Notes under the pieces: generated by a model
The model's database searches: none
Told to the model about the DNA's origin: nothing
What the model saw: the letters and a program-made list of their open reading frames with translations, nothing else
Position numbers and translations under genes: made by a program
Shown here: in pieces, positions 37,053 to 47,221 of the stretch
Numbering within the stretch: position 1 is the stretch's first letter
How the letters are laid out: each line of letters opens with the position of its first letter
NCBI GenBank assembly: GCA_014706295.1
Contig: JACSVZ010000024.1
Span: forward strand, 6,387,608 to 6,451,607
Length of the DNA stretch: 64,000 nucleotides
Direction: 5' to 3'
Origin: Lycocorax pyrrhopterus obiensis
Lineage: Eukaryota; Chordata; Aves; Passeriformes; Paradisaeidae

Positions 37053-40000
37053 CTGGAAAAATGACACTGTAAAATCCATCATTTTAGCTTGTAAACTCGG
37101 GAGCTAAAAATAGTTTAATGTTTCCAAGCATTTGGGTTGATAAGCCATGAATGCAGCCAACTTTTTTGTATATATCTTACAAAAATATTTAAGGTAAGGC
37201 CAACAAAGCAGAAAAGCTGAATGCATTTTAAGTTTGCATCTGTGAATTCACACTCTATCTTTCAAGAATAACTAGAACAGTTTAATTTCTTGAGTGTCCA
37301 TTGGGGAGGCTTTTGTGGGCCTGAGAATTGATATTTCAGTGCTCTTTGAACCCATCGTAGCTGTTCAGTTTTTCTGGTGACAGAGGAAAGTCTTATCTGT
37401 CAGCTGGGATCCTCCATTCAAAATCCAACAGACAAGTGGGGAAACTGTGAAGACAAACATTCTTGTATCAGAACATATCAAATCATCACAGAAAAAACCC
37501 TTAAACCAAGGGAAAATCTGATTAGAAGCTTATTTTCACCCATTATTCCTGTAATTCAGATACAGCCTCACATCAGCACCTAAAGGTGCCCAAGGCCTGT
37601 TTGTGCATCAAAATGTGCTGGGAAAAGGAATAACCCTTTTTCCCCCTTATTTTTAATTCAAATACCTGGAGTTCTTCATCAAGGTGCTAAATGAAATCCC
37701 CCCACAGGGAATCTGACATGATTTTGAAACTCACCTCCCAATAAAATTGGTCATCAAAGTACTTTGAGACATGCAGAGTCTTAAGCAGTTTGGTGTTTAA
37801 GATTAGACCTGTTGGTAAAAAGAGAGATATCCAAAATAAACAGCAGGGAAAGGGGAGGATTGTGTGGAAAAGGAGGTTTCTTGGTAACATTTATCCAAAT
37901 GTACCAGATCAAAACACAAATTCAGACCTAAATCCTTCAGCAGAGCCCCCTGGCTCAAGCTGGCCTTAAATACAAAAAGAGGCTTGCCAGGATCAAGGCT
38001 TGGGATATTAAAAATGAATTACTTTCGATAAAACCCCATTTAACAGCTGCTAGATTATAAAAATACATCAAAATGATGAATTTCTTGCATCAGAAGTGCC
38101 TGTGTATTTAAAATAATCTGTCTTATCAGCACTGCTAGTTTGGGATCTCTGATGGGAATCTCTGGATTTTTGAACAATTGGGTAAACACTGAATGTTTGG
38201 TTATTTCAGATGGATGTTTTCTAAAAATCTGTTCATACTTCATTACATTGAAAGTAATGCAAAGGTTTAAATAAATTAAAACACACCCAAAAAATCAATG
38301 TAGGGTGTATTTCCCAGCAATTTTCATTGGCCATTTCCCTGTTACTCCAGACAGAATTAGGGGCTGTGGAAAAGCAGCAGCTGCCACAAACCAGAGCATC
38401 CCACGGGAGCCACGTGAGTGCTGCTGCTCCCAAAGCAGCAAAAAGTCCCAAAAATCCCAAAATCTCCTGATCAAAGGGCTGCAGCTGGGCTGAGGCAGCT
38501 CCTGATGTTATTGAAACTGTGCACATTTGCACCAAATGGCCTAAAAAGTGACAAGCCCCAGATTGGGGCATCTTCTGTCACTAAGACAATACCCAAATGT
38601 GGAAGTATTTTCATCTTCACACCTCTCCTGTCTGCAGTTTGAAGGCAGCTGTTAAACCTTGGTTAAAATAAAACTTCAGCACTGAAAGAATGGTGCTGCT
38701 GGGTTATTTCTTCTCCTTCAAAAGCCTGGCTGGGAAGAGTCCCTGGTATTCATGTTTCCATTTATTCCACAAGTAATTTACCCATAGAAACTTGCTCCAA
38801 GGAAATAAAGAAATTCCTGCAATGTTTCAATACTGACCTGTAATCAAACCTGTTATCAAGGCAGTGCTGATGGTCTGGCAGAAGGCACCAAGGTCAACAA
38901 AGACCAAATAACCCAGACTGAAAAGCAAAAAAAAAAGTGTTTCACCTTTTACAGTTGCTGAATTCAGCATTGAGACCACGAATTAATCTACAGAGCAGTT
39001 CACATCAAAATCTCTCACAGAAACTGTAATTCTCACAAAATCTCTCACAAAAACTGCAGCTGCAGGGAGATGTTTTAGGAGCACACCAGAAGCCTAATAC
39101 AGACTTCGGAGGATGTATTTTGCCCATCTTTTGGTATTAAAACTTCATTAAATTTGTTTCATTAAGAACTTGAGAAGTGTCAGGCCTTCATGCTGCACTC
39201 TGATTTCTGCCTCCCTCCTAAGCTCCCCAAACCCTAAAATGAGCCTTGGAAGGAGGCACATGCCCAGCCTTCATCTCCTGTGTCTGCTCTATTTAATATC
39301 AAACAAAAAGAGAGACAGAAAACAGGACTCAAAGCTGACGTGAAAGTTTTGACCCAAAGTTTGCTCAACTCCCAAATTCCTCATTACTGACTTTTTTTTG
39401 TACTTCAGGGATTCTCTTGGGTTACCTGATATAAATAAAACAATGTATCTGTGATGACATTCAGGCTCTCTGGATGTCTGAGAACTCTTCTCAGGGCACG
39501 CTGCAGTAATGATTATTTATCTTTACTATTTAAAACAAGAATTTATGTACCTGGATAAATTATTCCATTGTGTATAAATGCCTTCTACGACACAGAGAAC
39601 AACGGCGGCCACAGCTCCAAGCACAGCAGGCAAACCAAAAGTGAAATGAACTCCAGAAGTATCCTGAAGCTTGAAAGCAGGATTAAAGCACCTCTGGGAA
39701 GAAGAAAAGGTTTAATTGATACCCAGAAACACAAGTTGGTAATTGCAGATCAGCTGTTGCAGACCTAGAGGATGAATTTGCTCTCACAAGTTGCAATCCT
39801 GCACTCTGCTCAGAACACCTCAGTTTTCCTAGTTTGGAATAGAGGTTTCCCTTGGGGTGTCCTGCATTGAAAAGAAGTTTATACAGCTTATACAAGAACC
39901 ATTTCAGGGTTTGAGTAATACCTGTAAACAGTGAGATCCCAAGATGGTGATGACACTGCCAAGCAGCCCCAAAATCATGGCAATCCAAGGGTGCTGGATG

Positions 40001-43000
40001 CTGTGTGCTGTGTAACTGATAGTGACCCCTCCAGCCAGGACTGCACTGTGGATGTGAGTCTGTACAAGAAAACAACAAGAACAGGGAGTTAAGGGACTTT
40101 TTACAAGAGTTTGTAGTGATAAAACAAGGGGCAATGGGTTTAAACTGAAAGAGGGAAAGTGTAGATTAAATATGAGGAAGGAAATGTTCCCTGGGAGGGT
40201 GGGGAGGCCCTGGCACAGGGTGCCCAGAGCTGTGGCTGCCCCTGGATCCCTGGAAGCGCCCAAGGCCAGGTTGGATGGGGTTTGGAGCAACCTGGGATAG
40301 CGGAAGGTGTCCCTGCCCATGGCAGGGGGTGGGATGAGATGATCTTTAATGTCCCTTCCCACCCAAACCACTCTGGGAGTCTGTGACTGTCAGGCTGAAA
40401 CCCTGGACTTGGTTTCAGTTAACAGCTCTTGTATTTTAGTGTATACTGAGGGTAACAGAAAATCTCTTCTAACAGAAAAACCCCATGCAGGGTTTTCCCT
40501 CATCCTTACCATCCTGAATTTGCCATCCCTGGAGGTCAGAGCAGACAACATGAAGGCAGCCACAGCGCTCACTGCGAGGGCGAAGTAGGTGTTGAGCACT
40601 GCTTTGTTCTTGGAGTCAGCCAGGATAGAATTGAAGCTTGGCCAGAACACCCAGACAAACACCGTGCCTTGGGGACAAGGACAAGAGAACCGCAGGGAAC
40701 CCATCACTGCCTGTCTCTGGAGGGCTCCAGCCCACAGCATGCTGTAATTCCCAGACATTTCCCAAAGCAGAGCCTTCCCCAAGACCAATCCCAGTGAGGA
40801 ACTGTCAGTGTCACACTTCCATGACCACACAGGCTTCTCTAACAGGAATGAAAACAGGTTCTTCTGCTTCTGTGCCCCTAATTGTCAGCATTTGGGAACG
40901 CCAGCCTTCACGGAGCAAGTGCCCTCCCTGGCAGGATGCATTTTTCCAAGCACGCCTAGGGATGCACGTGCACAGAGCAAATTCCAGCCAGCAGAGGGAA
41001 GTCGGTGGCCTCAAAGCACCTCAGGTTGATCCTACACGGGCCTGTGCCCCTGGGCTGTGCACAGACACCAACACAACCAACCAGCAGTTCCTTTGGCATT
41101 GTCCACTTGTTGTATTTTGTTTCCAGCCCACTCCCATTGCTGATGTTCCCCACCCCAGAGTACCAGACCCTTGTGCAATCCATCTGACAGTGACATCTGA
41201 TGAGCTCTTGTCCAAGACCACTAACAAGTGACACAGGCATTGTCACTATGAGGCACAAATCCAGTTTCCAGCAGCCCTGGCAGGTACTGATTTTGTACCA
41301 GCTTGTCTGGGCTCCTTGAAATCCAATTTCCATTGCTAATATCCATGATTTCAGTGCACCAAGGCAGAGATAACCCTGCCTCAGACTGGAGAGGCCATTT
41401 CAGCAACTCTAAACTTATGGAGGCACTGAGGACTAGTGAGATGATTCATCCTATTCCCATTGATGAGGCAGTTAGTCAGTCACAAATATAAATATCTATA
41501 AAATCTACTGGAGCATTCTTATGAGTATCTGCTCAGCTCTGGAAATAAACACCAAACAAGAACTCCAGGGACACAAAAATAGCAGCATTTAAATTTTGTA
41601 TTCCCTAAACTGGGCAAACACTGACTGAGAATGAGACTCTGTGGACCCCTGCAGGAAGCTCTGAGTTCAGCTGGTGGCAGTTGCACTACAGAAGTTGTGA
41701 TAATAAAGACACCAAAATGCTTCCACAGGAAAAGGAATGGAAGTCCCAGACACTCAGCCTGTCCTCCCCCAGCTCCTCTCTCGTGGGCCTGCCTATATCA
41801 CACTCCCCACCCTTCACCAGGCTTTATCTTTTTATTTACGTTACCAGCAGGGACTGCCTCTTTATATCTCTGAGCACCACCTGGCGAAACAGCCTGAGCT
41901 GGGACCGGGGAGCTCTGCTGAAGCACAAGTGATGAGCTCAGCTTTGGCACACAGTTCCTCACCAGCAGGCCTGGACAAGCCCAGGGGGACAGCTTGGCCA
42001 GGAAAGGGAGTGCTGAACCTGGAGAAGGAGCAGTTAACCTGGAGTAGCCTTTATGCTGAGATGACAAAAGCAAACCGAGCCCCGGCTGCAGCAGGAGTGG
42101 CCTCTGGGCCAGGTAGGAAAGTGGCCACTGTCACAAACCAGCAGTTTCTGTGCTTGGCTGCATGCAGAGCTGCATTTTGCATTCAAAACCCCCAACCCTC
42201 CCTATGTTCTCCCTGCAATCCCTTCTTCCAGCTGAGGCATTAAAGCCAAGGACTCACCCAGCATTGAGAACAGGTCTGACTTTGGGGTGCTCCTGTTCTT
42301 GTCCAGCCCTGGGGGTGGCTCAGGGAAGCGGGAGGTGACTGCCACACCAAAGTAGGCTCCAAAGAGGTGCACGTGCATCAGGGTGAGGTTGTCTGGGACC
42401 TGTGCCAACAGAATATTCACCGTTTGTGGGCTAATTCAGGCCACACAAAGCCTTTGCTGCAGCTCCTGACAGAGTTGTTCCAAAGTTCCAGTGACATTTC
42501 CCCCCGTGTATCTGAAAACCCCACCAGGGTACCTGCAGGAATGTCCTGTTGATGCATCTGCTCACAAAGAAGATGATTAATTCCACCAGGCTCATCACAA
42601 TTAACTGCACAGGATTGGCCTTCCCCAGGACAGCCCCAGTGGAGATGGCCACAGCAGTCGTGCTCACCACAGCCTTCGTTAGGCTGCAATAAGGAAAGAA
42701 AAGAAAAATAACTCAGTATCAGGGTGACACCAGGGCAATAAAGAAGGAATGGCACAGAACAACGTACTTAAAAACCAAAAGCCCTCTAAAATGCCTGCAA
42801 ACATGGCTCTGCTCGTTCGCAAACATGGCTCTGCTCGTTCCCAAACAGGCCCTATAAGGAGGCATTCACCTCCACGAGGAGCAATTGGCAGTTCTGGATT
42901 AGTCCAGCTCTAACATGAACTCATTACCTGTTCATTCCACCTTCACCTTGCTGTACCCAGAGGAAAGCTAATAAATCTTCTAACAGCACAGAGCACTGCA

Positions 43001-43726
43001 CACCAAGAACAATGAGCAGGAAGTTGAGTCCAGTGCTGCTAAAGCCGTATCTTCTCAGAACCATCAGGAAAAAGCCAAATCCAAAAATCACCATGTGGTT
43101 GACATCTTGAAATTCTGCAGGACAGAAAAGACCAAGACAGCAGTGAAATTATTAATGCAGATTGGATTTCTGGTTAAAAAAAAATATCCATTAAAAATCA
43201 CAATTAACTTAGAAGCCTTCAGATAAAAATGTAAGTGCGACTATTGTTTAGTACTTGGAAAGAATTCCAGAGCTTTCTTTCCAATCCGTAAGTAATCAAA
43301 GAAACAATATCCTTAACCCTGAGTTTATTCTTACAGAGTGATCTGAAAGCATGCCATAAGATGGGGGCTGAAAGGTTGAAAAACCCAACAGAAAACTGAC
43401 CAAAAATGCAATTTAGTCTTGGATCCCCATCATACCTCTGATATAAACAAATTCCCACCACTCCTGGTGTTGAAAGAGCAATAAAACCATTCTACTTCTC
43501 ACCACCAAACCCCGCTGAGTCCCACCCCTACTGCAGGGCACAACAGGAGCAGGGATTGTCCCTCCTTTCCCAGCAGGGTGCCAGGCTTACCTGGGTAGGA
43601 CATGGATGTTGAGTAGATGTTACAATTATTTGTGAAGCAAAAGAAAACGTGGATGAGGAACAGAGTTTCCAGGAAAAGGATCAGCCAGGGCACGCTGCAG
43701 CGGAAGTTGAGGTAGCGGGAAGGCAT
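37011..43726 (-). CDS. RHCE: Rh blood-group-type membrane protein (RH, RHCE/RHD orthologue)
   Basis: This is the Rh30-type protein of the red-cell Rh complex, a polytopic membrane protein of the Amt/Rh superfamily. Exons on the reverse strand are 43726-43591, 43114-42928, 42683-42533, 42399-42258, 40667-40510, 40059-39922, 39693-39551, 38917-38838, 37808-37735 and probably 37052-37011. The lengths 136, 187, 151, 142, 158, 138, 143, 80 and 74 follow the human RHCE exon series, and exons 2, 3, 6, 8 and 9 match it exactly. The ten exons give 416 aa (human 417). Key blocks are GAVLGKANPVQL, HLFGAYFGVAV, VFWPSFNS, HSAVLAGGV and KYFDDQFYWE. Unlike human RhD/RhCE it keeps Asp161, His169 and His320 in the positions of the channel aspartate and twin histidines. 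Only one RH gene is present here. The tenth exon is the uncertain part. Confidence 0.95.
39922..42399 (-). other. RHCE: RH exons 4-6 and their introns (pore-lining part)
   Basis: Exon 4 (42399-42258) starts VPDNLTLMHVHLFGAYFG and carries Asp161 and His169. Exon 5 (40667-40510) and exon 6 (40059-39922) carry FWPSFNS and HSAVLAGG. The 1.6-kb intron 4 has no further structure that I recognise. Confidence 0.9.
40110..40390 (+). mobile_element. CR1-like LINE 3' fragment in RH intron 5
   Basis: AAAACAAGGGGCAATGGGTT, GGGAGGCCCTGGCACAGGGT, GGAAGGTGTCCCTGCCCATG and CCCTTCCCACCCAAACC form the longest clear CR1 tail here, antisense to RH. Confidence 0.95.
42798..42845. repeat. 24-bp tandem duplication in RH intron 2
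   Basis: CAAACATGGCTCTGCTCGTT plus four bases occurs twice, followed by a third partial unit. Confidence 0.9.
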
Positions 43727-43736
43727 CGTGCACTCG

Positions 43737-43875
43737 GTACATGAAGCACCAACACATGAATTATTCCTTTTCCCTATAAAAATGTCCCAGTGCCCTCACA
43801 CCAATAGCAAAGGAGGCGTGGGAGGCCAGGAACGAGAACTCAGCGAGAGATAAAAAGCCCAAGAGGCGTGAGCAG
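43737..43875 (-). promoter_or_regulatory. RH proximal promoter with erythroid motifs
   Basis: Within 130 bp upstream of the RH ATG lie an AGATAA GATA site (43848-43853; on the reverse strand it reads TTATCT), a CACC-like CCACGCCTCC on the reverse strand (complement of 43812-43821), and a CCAAT box on the forward strand at 43801. This combination is typical of red-cell promoters driven by GATA1, KLF1 and NF-Y. The transcription start is not fixed. Confidence 0.5.
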
Positions 43876-44297
43876 GGAACAGCTCCTTATCTGTGGTGTG
43901 TCAGGAGCCCAAACTCACCCCAGCTCACACGGGCTGAGCTCAGAGAGTGCCCAGGGACACAGACACATCCAACTGCCAGCACTGCCCCGCTCCAGGACAC
44001 CTCCCTTGGGGCATTCCCACTGCTGGGGGCCTGGCAGCTCAGCTAAAGGGCAGGAAAGCAGGACATGGACTCCTAAAAGCAGGATGTGGAAGATTATGCA
44101 GAGCCAATAACCGTTGACATCACAGCTCTGCAGCCACATCCCACAACAAAGCTTCTTCTACAGGATGGATCCAACCCAGCCCCAGGGAATCGGGGACCTG
44201 GGGAGATGCAGCATTTCCTCTGCCACTGTGGGATCAGCCTGTTGCTCACATACAGCCATGGGAACAGCTCCAGGGACACTTTATGAATCCATAGCAT

Positions 44298-44645
44298 GAA
44301 TCATGGAATGGGCTGGGTGGGAAGGGACCTTAAAGCTCATCCAGTGCCATCCCCTGCCATGGCAGGGACACCTTCCACTGTCCCAGGTGGCTCCAAGCCC
44401 CGTCCAACCTGGCCTTGGACACTTCCAGGGATCCAGGGGCAGCCACAGCTGCTCTGGGCACCCTGTGCCAGGCCCTTACCCCTCTCTGAATAAAGAATTT
44501 CTTCTTAATATCCACTCCAAGCCTGGCCTCTGGCAGTTTAAAGCCATTCCCCCTTGTCCTGCCATATAAAATCCCTCTCCCTCCCTTTTATAAGCCCTCT
44601 TTAGGCACTGGAGGAACATTTGTCCCTTCTCAGTATTCACGGTGC
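44298..44645 (-). mobile_element. CR1-like LINE 3' fragment, reverse orientation
   Basis: ATCATGGAATGGGCTGGGTG, GGGACCTTAAAGCTCATCC, CCATGGCAGGGACACCTTCC and AAAGCCATTCCCCCTTGTCC are the reverse CR1 tail. It extends further 5' into the element than most copies here. Confidence 0.95.
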
Positions 44646-45479
44646 TTCTGTGAACTGAGCCCTCTTTGTTCAGGCAGTTCAGATTAAAGCACTGTAATTA
44701 CACCTCAGCCTCTCTGCTCTGAGGCTGTTGCAAACCAAGTGCTGAGCTGGCACAGCACAGCCTGAGGAGTACCCAGAAACGGGGAGAAATGTGCTCAGAA
44801 ACAGGGAAAAAGCCACCTGCTGGTGACAGGAACATTTATCAGGCAAGAATATACGCAGAGAACTCCCAGTTCACTTAAATTTTAGGACATTCCTCCTGCC
44901 AGCCCAGGCTACAGGGCACAATAATAGTTTTCAAGCCACCTGCGAAAGGTTTGGATTTGTGGTATAGCTTGAACCTTCCTCACAATATCAAACTGCTTTA
45001 ACATCAAACTGCTTTAACATCAAAGCCCTTTCCCAGCTTTTATTTAGGCCTAATAAAGTTAAAATATCCCTACACCCATTTCAGAAACTCCTAAACAGCA
45101 TCAAAAAAAACCCACCCTTTCCCAGGCATGCACAGCACTGCCCTGGCTTCAGAAAAACCCTGGTGCAGAAAGATCCACATTCAGGTCCTTTTTCTGTGAA
45201 TTCTGTGACCCCGTGGGCAATTCAGACAGAACCAGAACACCCGGTGAACCTTCTCTAGACAGGGTAATAGCTCAAGCAGCAATTTAGGAATTAATTTAGC
45301 TAACACAGTGAGCCCTTCTGCTACCTGTTACTAAATCCCATCAGTGTTAACATCCAGGGAAAACACCCGAAAGGCGAAGAATTCACCTGTCTGTCTTCCC
45401 TCAGTATGACACATTGTAAAGCTGATACTCAGATTCGCAGCTTAAGCTTCCAAACAGAGACCAAAAGTTGGTGATCTCT

Positions 45480-45727
45480 GACAGGATGAAGCACAAAGTA
45501 ACTTTTATGTTAGGATAAAAGTTCTTCCCCATGAGGATGGTGAGGCCCTGGCACAGGGTGCCCAGAGAAGCTGTGGCTGTCCCTGGATCCCAGAAGTGTC
45601 CAAGGCCAGGCTGGATGGAGCTTGGAGCAGCCTGGGATAGTGGAAGGTGTCCCTGCCCATGGCAGGGGTGGAATGGGATGATCTCCAAGGTCCCTTCCAA
45701 CCCAAGGCAATCCGTGATGCTCCGATT
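45480..45727 (+). mobile_element. CR1-like LINE 3' fragment
   Basis: GGTGAGGCCCTGGCACAGGG, GTCCAAGGCCAGGCTGGATG and GTGTCCCTGCCCATGGCAGG occur in CR1 tail order. Confidence 0.95.
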
Positions 45728-46279
45728 CTAAATTAGAGTTCCACTACTAAGAAAACACCCCCATGATACAGCCAAGGGCGCAGCACCCTCCTGGGCCAGG
45801 TTTAACGCCGTTTTGAGCCCCGCACTCCTCACACTGAGCCCATCACTGCCCGACCCTTATTCTGGGAGATCCATCATCCCCTAGCAGGACGGTGGCACCC
45901 AGCCCAGCGCCAGGCGAGGTGGCACCGCCACCCTCCACCCAGCCAGGGCCGGGTGGGGCCCAGGCCGCGCTCCGGCCTCCCTCAGACGCGGCGCCGCCAT
46001 TGTTCCCCTCACGGCTCCCAAAGACCACAGGGGCGACAGGCCCCGGGGAGGGGGCTCCGCGGAGGCTCAAGGCGCGGGCCCTGGGGCGGGGGCTTTGCCG
46101 GGTGGCCCGAGGGAGTGGAGGCCGGGAGCCGGAGCCCGGAGCGGGGCCGGTGGCGGTGCCCGGCCGTGACTCGGCAGCCCCAGCTGGCGGCGGCGGCGGC
46201 GGCGGCAGCGGCGGGACCCGCCCAGCCCCGCCCTACGCTGAACGCCCGCCCCCTCCCCACAGGCCGCCCTTAGGGACTG

Positions 46280-47221
46280 CCCTCCCATTGGCCGAGCGCA
46301 GGCTCATCCTGGCCCCTGATTGGCCTATCACCAGCACCGGACGTCTTTGGGCTGCGCGTCGTGCGCCGCGGTTGGTCCGATCGGTTGTCACTCATCAGTG
46401 CTCGTTATTTATTGGCTGGCGCGGGCCGTCAGTCGCTCCGGGGGTTATTTTGCCCTGCGGTGAGCCGGTAGCGCAGGCCGCGCTGTGGAGGCGGTGTCGG
46501 GCGTCACAAACTGTCACTGCCTGCCTTTGCACCTGAGACATAGTGTCCTCCTCACCAACTGCCGATTTGCCAGAGAGGCTGTCAATCAACCGTGAGAGGT
46601 GGCACCTCGGTGCTACGGTGACAGAGGAAATTGAGCCCTCCTTCTTCCGTTTCCGAGTGGATGGCTGAGCTGTCCTTTTATTTTTCTGTTCCTCTTCCAT
46701 TGGGCAATTTCGTTGTCGGTCACCGCACGGGGCGGGAACCAGCCTGCAATACAGCAGGCGGGACGAGACCAAAGTCTGCATCTTAATTGGTCCCAAACCC
46801 ATCAATCACAAATCTCCCTCTCTGATTGGATCACTAGGTTATCAATCAAGTCGGTGGGCGTGCCACGCGACTGCACGAGGTGGGAACAACTTTCTAGTGC
46901 CGCGAGTGGTCGACTCCACCGTCCGTCTGCCTTTCCACGCTGCCGATTGGTCAGGCATGCTGTCACTCAGGTGGGGTCAACCGTTTGATTGGTCAGCGGT
47001 GGGGAGGCGGGGCGCTGCGCGGCGGCTGCGCGGGGGGACACGGCGGGGAGGGACGGACCAGGAATTATTTTTATTTCTTTGTTTCCCGGGGAAAAAAAGA
47101 AAAAAAAAGGGGGAAAAAAGAGAAATAAACCAAAAAAAAAGGCCCCGCGCTCGGGAACCCCCCGCGGGGGCGGATGGTGCTGCCGTGAGCGGGGCGGGCT
47201 GGGCCGGGCCGGGCCGGCGGG
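46280..47221 (+). promoter_or_regulatory. MACO1: MACO1 upstream region with repeated CCAAT/TALE-like modules
   Basis: Eight ATTGG (inverted CCAAT) boxes all point the same way between 46287 and 46992, where fewer than one is expected by chance. At least seven modules place this box (or GTTGG/GATTT) about 17 bases before a TGTCAMTCA-like motif: 46370-46394, 46410-46435, 46564-46588, 46698-46722, 46785-46808, 46824-46848, 46945-46969. The third holds CTGTCAATCA, the complement of the PBX/PREP decamer TGATTGACAG. A GC-rich CpG segment follows and runs into exon 1. Confidence 0.6.

Larger units (their letters stand above)
43876..46240. other. RH-MACO1 intergenic region
   Basis: Apart from two CR1 fragments and a small TTTAACATCAAACTGC repeat at 44987-45026 I see no gene. 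The part from about 45780 is a CpG island leading to MACO1. The open frames of about 210 aa in the island overlap on both strands and are not supported. Confidence 0.7.

Noticed and set aside
37687..37734. Read-through of the RH exon 9 donor giving a 16-residue tail
   Set aside because: The donor GAG|GTGAGT is strong and exon 9 is exactly 74 nt as in human, so splicing is favoured.
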